This document shows, one piece after another, positions 1 through 10,480 of a stretch of 64,000 nt of DNA. This DNA is from Vicia villosa. Lineage: Eukaryota; Streptophyta; Magnoliopsida; Fabales; Fabaceae. How positions within the stretch are numbered: the first letter of the stretch is position 1; the number at the start of each line of letters is the position of its first letter. A program made the translations under genes and the position numbers. The notes beneath the pieces were generated by a model. The model was not told where the DNA came from. It saw only the letters and a list, made by a program, of their open reading frames with translations, and made no database searches. Where the stretch lies: contig NW_026706281.1 of NCBI RefSeq assembly GCF_029867415.1, positions 158,023 through 222,022 on the forward strand, written 5' to 3'.

Positions 1-174
1 TGTCTCCTTTAGTCCTAACTCTAGGTAGAAACCATGACAACATTAGGACTTAGAAGTTCCCTTTATGACATTAGGCTAGTTATTCATTTTAGGCAAGTTT
101 TCTTCTTCTTTTTCTCTTTCAACGTTAAAACATTAACAAATAGAGATGCGAATCACATTGAGAAAGTGATAGAG

Positions 175-425
175 AAATGAGTGGGATTCATTCCCTAATC
201 TGTTTCTCAATCACTTAGTGGCATAGAAATGAGTGGGATTCATTCCCTAATCTGTTTCTCGGTCACTACTTAATGGGAGAGAAATGAGTGGGATTTATTC
301 CCTAATCTGTTTCTCGAACATTAACTAATGGGATAGAAATGAGTGGGATTCATTCCCTAATCTGTTTCTTGAACATTACATAATGGGATAGAAGTGAGTG
401 GGATTCATTCCCTAATCTGCTTCTC
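175..425 (+). repeat. Minisatellite, five 52-55 bp units in the LTR
   Basis: The phrase GAGTGGGATTCATTCCCTAA recurs at 179, 231, 286, 341 and 396. Each unit contains the small inverted pair GGGATTCATTCCC. The same array is in the 3' LTR at about 8567-8817, so it predates the insertion. Confidence 0.92.
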
Positions 426-990
426 GATCATTATACATTTTTATGTGATTCGAATCGCAAAGTAAATTCCCTTAAAAAACACTCAACCAAAAACACTTAA
501 AACACTTAATAAAGGCTCAGACCTAAATCAAAGTAATGAAGTGGTGCGAAGCCTTGTATTGGGTTTTGTTCATCATGGAATTATATCTAAAAGACACAAA
601 CCAAGTTTCTCTCTTCTCTCTCTTGCCTCCGAGGCATTCTTTCTCTTGCCTTCAGGGCATTCTTTCTCTTAATCGGACACGTTATTTCCGCTCCATTCCC
701 AGCTTAAGACTCCAGAGGTCGAGCAGCGGAGTGTGAATGTAACTGTTCAACTAAAAAACACAAAAACAAACAAAAACTAAAGAGCCGAACTACGGCGCTC
801 TGATTCCTGAAAAGGATACGTAGGCATTAGGTCGCGGGGCCTAAGCGAGCACAACTATTTATAAACCTTATTTTCCCCGTGTTTCTTTTTCATTCCTTTG
901 CATGCATTCCCTTAGCATTAAGCTTTAGATTTATAGCACACACCCTTTAGATAGCAACAAACATAGGTGGATACCATCGAGTACGATGGG

Positions 991-1020
991 CGTGAGGGGT
1001 GCTAGTACCTTCCCCTCGCG
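991..1020 (+). other. Conserved U5 hairpin of Tat-type LTRs
   Basis: CGTGAGGGG and CCCCTCGCG pair around TGCTAGTACCTT, with one wobble. The core followed by TAACCGACTCCCG recurs in the 3' LTR (9383-9412) and, diverged and on the other strand, near the ends of three other LTRs (32404-32435, 45574-45603, 60439-60469). A role in transcript 3' processing or packaging is inference. Confidence 0.7.
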
Positions 1021-1154
1021 TAACCGACTCCCGTACCCTATCTCTGGTCGAAAGACCTCGTTCTTATTCACCTTAGGTTTTCTGATATTCCTTTCCCCCT
1101 ATGGGATAAATATATTGGTGGCGACTCTGTTCATTTTCGCGAGCGTGCGACAGC

Positions 1155-1172
1155 TGGCGACTCTGCTGGGGA
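1155..1172 (+). promoter_or_regulatory. Primer-binding site (tRNA-Arg type, Ogre-like)
   Basis: TGGCGACTCTGCTGGGGA lies two bases after the LTR end CA. Ogre elements are described as primed by tRNA-Arg. The reverse complement ends in CCA as a tRNA 3' end would. Confidence 0.85.
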
Positions 1173-1705
1173 TGTTGCTAGACCTATTGCGGGTCCATTC
1201 TTAGCGAGTCGATCCTAGCCTGTGTTTGTTTGTTTATTTACTGGGTGTTTACTTGTTTTATGTCTATACCTTGTATATATGTTTGCATGCTTATTCTTTG
1301 CCTGCATATCATGTTTATTTCTGTTTGCACATCATGCATATGGATTATATTTTGTGTTCCCTGGGGTCTTCTGTTCTGTTTTGCAGGTGGGGGGTTTGTA
1401 TGAGGTAAAAGGCCCACTACCCAGGCCAGTGACACATAGGATTAGCGTGGATGCTCATGTCGACTCCCGTAGCCCTTGCTACGATCGAGCTTGACATGGG
1501 GTACCACAACTGGGCGAGGTTCTTTCATGGAACACTGTGTCTGGCACGCTTGTTGCCTCAAACACTTTGTACCCCATGGGAACTGTAGACCCTGGTGACC
1601 ATTAGGGACCACTTGTCCGTGTCTAGACTACATACCCGTGAGATTGGGATGGGACAGGAAACTTGACCTTCATCATACCCGGATTTCTGCTATTCAACAA
1701 AAGGC
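1173..1705 (+). other. Non-coding leader of the Ogre-like element
   Basis: This is sequence after the primer site, rich in TTTGT and TTGC runs, with no conserved reading frame. A stem can be drawn around 1458-1497 (CATGTC and GACATG, with an inner TAGC/GCTA pair). No gag domain is recognisable. Confidence 0.55.
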
Positions 1706-1975
1706 GTCGAACCTTTGATCCTGGGACATTTGACTTATACAGAAGTTCTGCATCAGTTATCTATTAGAATCAACGTCGAACCTCTGAATCTGGAAGGTTC
1801 GACCTTATTTGACTTATGCAAGGGTTATCTATCAAAATCAACGTCGAACCTCTGAATCTGGAGGGTTCGACCATCTTCGACTTATGCACAAGCTATTTAT
1901 TCAGAAAGCAACGTCGAACCTCTGAATCTGGAGGACTCGACCATATCTTATTGACCATGAGAAGATGTTATCTAA
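1706..1975 (+). repeat. Four ~69-bp tandem units carrying a GTCGAACC/GGTTCGAC hairpin
   Basis: GTCGAACC starts at 1706, 1775, 1843 and 1913 (spacing 69, 68, 70). In the second and third units it is followed by CTGAATCTGGA and then GGTTCGAC, giving a perfect 8-bp stem. The first and fourth units have a degraded right arm. Confidence 0.85.
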
Positions 1976-4246
1976 GAGGCCTTGATCCTGATTTATGATA
2001 CATTTTCATCTTCATTAACACTTTGCATTCATGCATATGAATCCATGGTTACCAAGACCCTTACCACTCTTCCTTTCCATTAGATCAGTCAAGACGATTC
2101 CTCCACACCGATATCTAACAAGAGCTCACAGAAGAAGAATCATGGGGAATTACAAACAAGATCAAGCTACTATCAGAGAATCCCATGCCTCCTCATGAGG
2201 GAACCTTCCACCAAAGGAGCCTAAAGACTTTATGTTTGTCAAAGAACATTTCATTTGCATCAAAATAAGGCCAAACTTGCCATTGTATAGATTTCTCTAG
2301 TATTTTTCAATTGTATTACTTCTGTTGTTATCAAGTACTTCTCATTCTGTTTGAATAAATAAAAATAATGCAATATACATGTTTTTCTCAAATCATTTCA
2401 TCTTTGTTATTATGTTCATTGATACTTCACTCATTTGTCTTAAGCAACTAAAAAAGGAGAATGATGAAAAATGAATCAAAAACACATGAATCACTAATTG
2501 TATGCTTTTGGAACAAGATCCTGCTGACGATGTACAGGCATTGTTTCAATTCCTAAACACTGGAGTTATAAGGGAGTGAAACCTTCGTCAACCCCTTTGA
2601 GCCTAAGGAGTAGAAGTTTCTTTTCAAAAGATACAAAACCCGCAATCTTAACCTGGGGCAGGGTAGTCTTCAGTTAGTGCGACGGAGCGCTCAACTTTCA
2701 GGTATTCCATCAGAGGGTCAATCATATCTCAGATCTCACAACAAAGAAGAAGAGCACAATCCACAATGGATGTCTCTCATTCACCAAGAAGAAGGCAGTC
2801 ACAACCTTTTCATCAAGTCAATCACAAATGTCCTACAACTTGTTCCCGAACGAGACACAAAAAAGAATAAAAGAAAGTTATGAATAAAAAAAAGAAAGAA
2901 ACGATAGCCCTCTAAGTCAAAAGAAAAAAAGAAAAGCTTTGAAGCAAATGACTTAGGCAAAAATTAGGGCATATCCCGCTGGACAACGAAAACCAAATTC
3001 AAAAGAAACTTTTTCTCCAGGCAAAAGTTAGGGATAACAAAAGACAAAAGCAAAAGAACAAAAATCCTCCAAGGGACAAGTTGTTATAATCATCAACGAA
3101 AGCACCAAAGGGTGGCTGCCACCTCCGTCAAAGCCATAAAGGATCCTCATCCATCACAATCCTTCCTGAAAGGTGAATACTCGTGTCGAACTAGCTGAAC
3201 ATAGGACTGGAGGACATCACGAAGAAGGGGTGGGTTAAGTAGAACTTGAGCCTTTATCCTTTGTTTCTCAAACCGTGAACCTGGCCACGTTACAACCCTC
3301 AAAAGTCCTAATTGAAGTAGGGTTCGTTCCGAAAGCATACAAACTGTAAGATCATGTCAAACTGACTCCTTATGTTGCTGTGTCATTTGTGTTAGTATCA
3401 ATACAACATTTTGACAAATAAAAACTTTTCTTTGAGAGTAACATGTGCATTGCATTTCTCATTATCTCTTCCAAAACAGAATTGTCTCCAATCTGAAAGC
3501 AAGTACTTGATACCAAGGAAAGTTCAACATTGAAACTCCATCGAGTAATCTTACAAAGGCAAAGGTTGGTCATCTGCAAAGCAAATATCTGAAGCATCCA
3601 TTTGGCGGAATAGTTCCTTTCAATCTGGGGCACTCACTCCATGATCAACACTGGGGCAGACCATTGCAATCTCCATCATTCAAGCACTATCAAAAGTTCT
3701 ATCTCAAAAGATCACGCAAGCTGGGGCAAGATAGAAACAAGTCGTTTCTTCATCTTCAAGCAAGTGTCAGATATGTGTCGAGGAGTCAAGCCAAACACCT
3801 CACCCTCAGGAGTCCTGTACTTCAAGCTATGACCTTTCCATAAAGGCATTCTCCATCCACTCCTTATATCCTGGAAGCAATCATTCCATTCATCATCATA
3901 CATGCATCATGCATATCATTGCATTCTCATTGGCATATCTCCCTCAATAATCCAATCATCAACAAAGCTGGGGCATCCACCCTATCTTGAATCAAGCAGA
4001 GTTCAGAACTCCATCTAATCTACACCATACAAAGCAGAAACCCTGAACATCCAATCAGTACACTGCATATAGCAATCATTGCATAGCATCTCCAGAAGTG
4101 CACAAATAAATCAAACATTTGCATGTGAAGCATAAGCCAAGTTACTCATCAGATGAGGTCCCTACAAGCAATCAATTGATATTCCACTGGATCACTCAGA
4201 GTTACCATTGTGGTGTCATCCCCCAAAGTCAATCATGTTCATCTTT
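1976..4246 (+). other. Non-coding interior, Ogre 3'-UTR-like
   Basis: About 2.3 kb without a credible gene. The phrase CTGGGGCA recurs (for example near 2653, 3626, 3650, 3720 and 3969), and A-rich tracts occur around 2880-3060. It looks like the long untranslated 3' part of Ogre elements with the whole gag-pol deleted upstream of it. Short ORFs show no domain. Confidence 0.5.
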
Positions 4247-5515
4247 CTTCAACCCAGAGTTGATACTTTTGTGTTCAACCCAGAGTTGACTTTCCATTCA
4301 TCTTTTTACTCCGAGTTAATTATCTTTTCCCTCTCGACCCAGAGTTGATGGTTATCTCTTCTTTTATTCAACCCAGAGTTGATCTTTTTCTTGTTCCTTT
4401 CTCAACCCAGAGTTGAAGGATATCTTTTCTTTTATTCAACCCAGAGTTGATCTTATTTCTCCTTCCCACTCAACCCAGAGTTGACGGTTACTCCTAATTG
4501 TCTATCTTCCCTCTTTCAACCTAGAGTTGAATTACTTTCTCTCAACCCAGAGTTGATCTTCTTTCTTTCTCTCAACCCAGAGTTGATCTTCTTTCTCTCT
4601 CAACCCAGAGTTGATCTTCTTTCTTTCTCAACCCAGAGTTGACTTCCTTTTCTTCTTCAACCCAGAGTTGATACCCTTGCTCAACCCGGAGTTGATGCCT
4701 ATATCTCATCCCATTAATATTGATTTCCTTTTTCATTCTCAATCCAGAATTGATGTTTACCTCTTATTCAACCCAGAGTTGACTTTCCTTTATTCTTCAA
4801 CCTAGAGTTGACCCACTTGTCTTCTTTAACCCAGATTTGACGGTTATGTTTTTCTCAACCCAGAGTTGACGATTATCTCTCTTTTTCCCACCCAACCTAG
4901 AGTTAACGGTTGTCTCTTGCCTTTTCCCACTCAACCCAGAGTCGACGGTTACCCTTTATTCAATCCAGAATTGATTCCTTTCCCACTCAACCCAGAGTTG
5001 ACGGTCATATTTTGTCCTTTCCCACTCAACCCAGAGTTGACGGTATCTCTTGTTTCCTTTTCCCGCTCAACCCAGAGTTGACGGTTATCTTTTATTCAAC
5101 CCAGAGTTGATCCTTCTCCCACTCAACCCAGAGTTGACGGTTATCTTTTATTCAACCCAGAGTTGATCCTTCTACCACTCAACCCAGAGTTGATGGTTAT
5201 CTTTTTACTCAACCCAGAGTTGACGGTTATATTTTTCCTTTCCCACTCAACCCAGAGTTGATGGTTATCTTTTTACTCAACCCAGAGTTGACGGTTATTT
5301 CTAATTGTTCGTCTTTCTGCTTTCAACCCACAGTCATTATCCAACTACCTTCTCTCAACCCAAAGTTGACTTTCTTCCTTTCTTTTTCAACCCAGAGTTG
5401 ACTTCCCTTTATTCTTTGACCCAGAGTTGCCTCCCTTCTCTTTTTCAACCCAGAGTTGATGTTCAGTTCATTTCTAACTCAGAGTTAATTTGATCAATCC
5501 AGAATTGATACATTC
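4247..5515 (+). repeat. Hairpin minisatellite, core CAACCCAGAGTTGA (~40 copies)
   Basis: About 40 copies (counted by eye) of a 14-base core, spaced 25-45 bases apart by CT-rich filler such as CGGTTATCTTTT. Each core reads TCAAC-CCAGA-GTTGA, a 5-bp stem with a 5-base loop. Variant cores at about 4739, 4962 and 5493 read TCAAT-CCAGA-ATTGA, so both arms changed together. Tandem repeats in the 3' untranslated part are known for Tat/Ogre elements. Confidence 0.93.
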
Positions 5516-5663
5516 TTCCTCAATGGAGTTGACACCATCTTTTCCTCCAGTGGATTCCATCTTCCTTCAAGCAAATTTTCAGGTTCACTTGGTATTTAAT
5601 CATCTTCTACCTTGAATGTTCGAAAGGCTAGCGCCAATCTCACCTTCAGGTTTAAGACGATTA

Positions 5664-5675
5664 AATAGGGGCAGC
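5664..5675 (+). promoter_or_regulatory. Polypurine tract of the Ogre-like element
   Basis: AATAGGGGCAGC directly precedes the LTR start TGTTGCACCCC. The same GGGGCAGC or GGGGCATC tract precedes two minus-strand LTRs in this window (at 63773 and 51201). Confidence 0.85.
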
Positions 5676-6930
5676 TGTTGCACCCCAAAATTTGCCCATC
5701 TGATTTTATTCTATTTGGCGTAAGCTTTACATTTCATACGCATACTTTCATTAGGTCTTTCACATAACACATGCATCATTAATCAACAATTGACATTGGG
5801 ATCAAGGATTTTGGATTATTAAGGTTTCATATTGATTTTGAGGTGTACATATCAAACAAAGACTGATTCATTTGGTTCTCCTGTGCGATTTGAACTGGAA
5901 CTTAAAGAGTTTACGATTGTTCTTGTGGATTAAGGATTTCGAAGAGTTGGAATTTTACTATTGTTTCTAGGTCCTCATTTAAGGTGGATTCAAACTATTT
6001 CTACATCATCCAAATTCTATATTCTACATCATTCGTAATTGTAAAAAATGTAAACACGCTCATTGGTTCAAATACTAGCATTATCCACCAACCATCATCA
6101 TTCAAGTGTCCAAAACACGCATCCATTACGAAAAAATTCATATCATACTTCAATCCATTCAACAACCATTCAAATATCCACTTCCTAACATTCAAATTAT
6201 ACATATTCATCCAAATCTATTTAAATACAAAAAGTTGTTCTAAATATAGATCCTCGCAACCAAGCCTTAGTTCCATTCTTGTCCCGTCTTCGAGTTTTAA
6301 TCACCAAGCCTTAAGCTCCCATGATTCACGAACCTTGTCCTCCATGAGCTAATGCCAAGTTTGTAGACTTCCATGCCATTAAACCTGCAGCCGATCCAAA
6401 CAGATATAAACCACTCCTCACAGAATTCAATTTCCATCCAAAACCTGCATAATCAAATTCAGATCATCCCTGCACACATGAAATACAAAACCGATTTCAG
6501 TTCACAATTAACCAATCCTACATCAATACACACACAGTTTTGCATCATCCTATTTAAACCAATTACCATATAACCTGTACATATATACACCAGCATGATT
6601 CATAGAAAACAGCCTTGCAGCAATTCAGCATCACAAGAAAAAGAGAAAACAGAATCCAACAGTTCACTAATTCTTCTTTATAACTACCTTTTGCTAACCA
6701 TTTCACAACTGACAGTTTGCTTTTCCCCTTTTTTACCTAACAGAACTAACTGTCATAACTGATTCAACTAACCAATTTGCTTTCAACCTAGCTAACGTTT
6801 CTAACAGTTATAACCCTAACCAACCTAACTGATTCGGTTACAACCCTAACACCTCTAACAGAATTCATATAACAGAAGCAATAGAAAAATCAGAGAATCA
6901 ACTAACCTTCAGAAATGAGATTCTCCCTCT

Positions 6931-6938
6931 CTATATAA
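6931..6938 (+). promoter_or_regulatory. TATA box of the 3' LTR
   Basis: CTATATAA lies 1255 bases into the LTR, just upstream of a long CT-rich leader, as expected for a U3 promoter. Transcription would start near 6965. The exact start cannot be fixed from sequence alone. Confidence 0.6.
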
Positions 6939-8566
6939 CAGAGCTTCATCACTGATTCAAGGGGGCTCTCGGTTCATTCTTCTCCATTCATCTTCATCAC
7001 TTTCCACCATTTTCCATCACCATCTTCAATCCTCTCTACACATTCATTCACCACTCCACCATTTTCCTCATCTCACCTTGCCATCACTTTCTCGATTCAT
7101 TCTCCTCCAGAACCATTTTCATCAACTTCTCCACCAGCCTTCACCTCATCTTCAATTCTCCATAATTCACTTCTCCAATCATCTTGAATCCTCTCAATCT
7201 TCGCAGAAAGAAAATTCAGAAAAATCACAAAAGCTCCTTCGCGTTTGCAACAATCACCTTCACGGGTCGATCTGCAGAAACTCAGTAATCTTCATTCTTC
7301 ATAGCGCAATCCTCAATATTCTCCAAATCAACGAACTCGCGCTTCCTTCATTCTCCAAGCTTCTTTGCGCCACACCGAATCATCATCACACAACCTACAA
7401 TTCGTTCTCCATTGGCAAGAATCTTCATCATCATCATCACTACTCAGCATCGGACCTTTAATCACCATAGCAAGACGGCCGCAAATCTTTATCAAACCCT
7501 GCATCTTCATCGCACGGCTTCCTCATCAATCCTCCATGTCTCGCGAAGAGGACGAAGGCGAAGCAGGGAGTTCAAAGTGAAGAAAGTGACTGAAATTCAG
7601 AGATAAGATTGTTGAGAGTGGAGATCGAAAGCGAAAGGAGTGAGAGAGAGCAATCGGAGAGTCGCGGCGCCGCTGAAGGAGAAGAAAGGAAACTCGTTCA
7701 AGAGAAGGTCGAAGGTCACAATTCTTAACCCTAAATCCCAATTCTATCTTCCTTTTATACTTCTTTTTATTAATTTATTTTTGTTCTTTATGAAAATAAA
7801 TGGATCAAAACAATCAATGTTGGGCCATGTTCACCGAGTTAATTTTTACACCCCCAATGGCCCAGCGCTTCACTTTTTGGCATAGTCTTTGAATCACAAA
7901 AATCTAAGTCTTAAAACAATCCGTGGGCCTGCTCCCCTATTGGGTCCATCACCATTGTTGAACAAAATTCCAAAAACCATAATTTGTTTGGGCCAATTCC
8001 CTGGGCCTGCGCCTGAATTGCTATTCACACCTATAATTCAATTTACACCCCGGTTTCTATTTTGTAAATTACTAGAAGTTAAGTTTAATTAGATTTCTTT
8101 TCTATTTGCTTTTAGTAAATAAAAGTACTAATTTTTCTCTTATCATTTTAGACTTTTAGCACCATTTTTGACATATAAAAATAATCATAAAAAATATTAG
8201 TTTTTAGGCTATTTGTTTTTTAGTCTTTTTACTTGACTTGTAATTCAATTTCTCTCATAAAAATCAACATAAAAATAATAGCATTTTACTTCATTTTGCA
8301 CTATATTTCGACTTGTTACTTCATGCTTGTGTGTAACTTTGTACCATTGTATCATTCTTAAATCTTTGCTTCTAATTGTGACTTTATTTTCATGTCTCCT
8401 TTAGTCCTAACTTTAGGTAGAAACCATGACAACATTAGGACTTAGAAGTTCCCTTCATGACATTAGGCTAGTTATTCATTTTAGGCTAGTTTTCTTCTTC
8501 TTTTTCTCTTTCAACGTTAAAACATTAACAAATAGAGATGCGAATCACATTGAGAAAGTGATAGAG

Positions 8567-8817
8567 AAATGAGTGGGATTCATTCCCTAATCTGTTTCTC
8601 AATCACTTAGTGGCATAGAAATGAGTGGGATTCATTCCCTAATCTGTTTCTCGGTCACTACTTAATGGGAGAGAAATGAGTGGGATTTATTCCCTAATCT
8701 GTTTCTCGAACATTAACTAATGGGATAGAAATGAGTGGGATTCATTCCCTAATCTGTTTCTTGAACATTACATAATGGGATAGAAGTGAGTGGGATTCAT
8801 TCCCTAATCTGCTTCTC
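8567..8817 (+). repeat. Minisatellite, five units, 3' LTR copy
   Basis: The same five-unit GAGTGGGATTCATTCCCTAA array as in the 5' LTR, without unit gain or loss. It is therefore stable since insertion. Confidence 0.92.
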
Positions 8818-9544
8818 GATCATTATACATTTTTATGTGATTCGAATCGCAAAGTAAATTCCCTTAAAAAACACTCAACCAAAAACACTTAAAACACTTA
8901 ATAAAGGCTCAGACCTAAATCAAAGTAATGAAGTGGTGCGAAGCCTTGTATTGGGTTTTGTTCATCATGGAATTACATCTAAAAGACACAAACCAAGTTT
9001 CTCTCTTCTCTCTCTTGCCTTCGAGGCATTCTTTCTCTTGCCTTCAGGGCATTCTTTCTCTTAATCGGACACGTTATTTCCGCTCCATTCCCAGCTTAAG
9101 ACTCCAGAGGTCGAGCAGCGGAGTGTGAATGTAACTGTTCAACTAAAAAACACAAAAACAAACAAAAACTAAAGAGCCGAACTACGGCACTCTGATTCCT
9201 GAAAAGGATACGTAGGCATTAGGTCGCGGGGCCTAAGCGAGCACAACTATTTATAAACCTTATTTTCCCTGTGTTTCTTTTTCATTCCTTTGCATGCATT
9301 CCCTTAGCATTAAGCTTTAGATTTATAGCACACACCCTTTAGATAGCAACAAACATAGGTGGATACCATCGAGTACGATGGGCGTGAGGGGTGCTAGTAC
9401 CTTCCCCTCGCGTAACCGACTCCCGTACCCTATCTCTGGTCGAAAGACCTTGTTCTTATTCACCTTAGGTTTTCTGATATTCCTTTCCCCCTATGGGATA
9501 AATATATTGGTGGCGACTCTGTTCATTTTCGCGAGCGTGCGACA

Positions 9545-10480
9545 ATGGTAGACAAAAATCATGTTGGATGTTATAGCTTTGTCTTGCTATCTTAATAGCG
9601 GGGAAAGAGTATTGATGTTGTATAGCGAAGGTAGTCGTTCAGCAATTTGTTTAACTTGATAAGAGGGGTGATTGAGTAAGATTTTACGAAATGAACAATT
9701 CGGAGTAGTGAGTTTTGTGCAAGCGGATGGCGCAAGGTGAAAGATTTGGAAGTAACAGTGAAACAACGATGTGAAAATGAGTATTAAGGAAAGTCTGCGT
9801 TGGATTGAAAATTTGTGAACCATACAGTTGACGGGATTTTAACAAGACAGTAACTTAAAGAACAATTATAAGAGTTGCGCAGCGGAAGCATTATATGGCA
9901 CTGATGTTGTACGACTTGTAAGAAGTGAAGGACTATATGTCAGAAGTCTGTGAAGTGGAATTATCTTGATGTTTGGATTGATAGACTGTTGGAATAAGTG
10001 CGATGAACCATGATGCTGCATCGAAACGTAGATTATTGCGAATCTTGTAAGAATATTAATGTGAATTTGTCGTTATGGAGCCGTTATTGGATTTTAATGA
10101 CTGGGTGATTATCATAATTGTCTCGTTGTTTGTGCAAAGTTACTGGAGTATTAGTGGTGTTATATACCTCAAATATTTGGTAGTAATGGCGAGTAAATTT
10201 GTTGGTATATTTTGCTAATGATCAGCGTATAGTTGGTATACATATGTGCGAGAATGAAGCGGCGTTCGTATTTTGATATCAAAGGTGTCGAAATGGAAAG
10301 AAAAAAAAAACACGTGTGGTGATTTATGTCTTGTGGAGTAATTGTTGTGCCGAAGAGGCAGCGATTGAAGTTATTACCAAGTACGATTTGAAGATAAGAG
10401 TTTTGGAATACGAGGTTGTGTTTGGGATGGTGTTGTCGAGTAGATTTTCGAGGACGAAATTATTCTAAGTGAGGGAGAGT
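9545..10480 (+). mobile_element. 3' interior of a Tekay-like Ty3/gypsy element (non-coding), copy 1
   Basis: Untranslated stretch between pol and the LTR. It ends with TTTTCGAGGACGAAAT, ATTCTAAGTGAGGGAGAGT and then the LTR. The purine run GTGAGGGAGAGT (about 10469-10480) is the polypurine tract. This junction is typical of chromoviruses of the Tekay type. No integrase or chromodomain frame is left in the window. Confidence 0.65.

Larger units (their letters stand above)
1..1152 (+). repeat. 5' LTR, last 1152 bases
   Basis: This matches 8393-9544 almost base for base and ends GCGTGCGACA, two bases before the primer site. It contains a 52-55 bp minisatellite (about 175-425), the motif GAACTACG..GATACGTAGGC (786-825) and a conserved hairpin near the end (991-1020). 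Short ORFs here are not conserved coding sequence. The LTR start lies outside the window; by comparison with the 3' LTR about 2.7 kb is missing. Confidence 0.9.
1..9544 (+). mobile_element. Non-autonomous Ogre-like (Tat lineage, Ty3/gypsy) LTR retrotransposon, 5' end outside window
   Basis: The first 1152 bases recur at 8393-9544 with no net length change, as the two LTRs of one element should. The left copy is followed by a primer-binding site, and the right LTR is preceded by a purine-rich tract. The interior (1153-5675) has no gag or pol reading frame, only leader-like and 3'-UTR-like sequence with repeat arrays, so any movement would need enzymes from another element. I count 8 differences between the LTR ends (about 0.7 %), so insertion is recent. 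Right flank 9545 continues sequence that is uninterrupted at 18648. The expected 5-bp target duplication is ATGGT, with its partner left of the window. Confidence 0.88.
5676..9544 (+). repeat. 3' LTR of the Ogre-like element (3869 bp)
   Basis: Begins TGTTGCACCCCAAAATTT after the polypurine tract and ends GCGTGCGACA at the point where similarity to the 5' LTR stops. The segment 6960-7700 is a CT-rich leader downstream of a TATA box. ORFs of up to 127 codons there are low-complexity translations of CATCATCA and CTTCT runs, not genes. 7740-8390 is AT-rich with no feature seen. Confidence 0.88.

Noticed and set aside
175..425. CRISPR array
   Set aside because: Regular spacing, but spacers are related to each other and the array lies in both LTRs of a plant retrotransposon; it is a minisatellite.
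7078..7606. Overlapping ORFs of 60-127 codons in the Ogre-like 3' LTR
   Set aside because: CT- and CATCAT-rich leader read in several frames on both strands; low complexity and inside an LTR.
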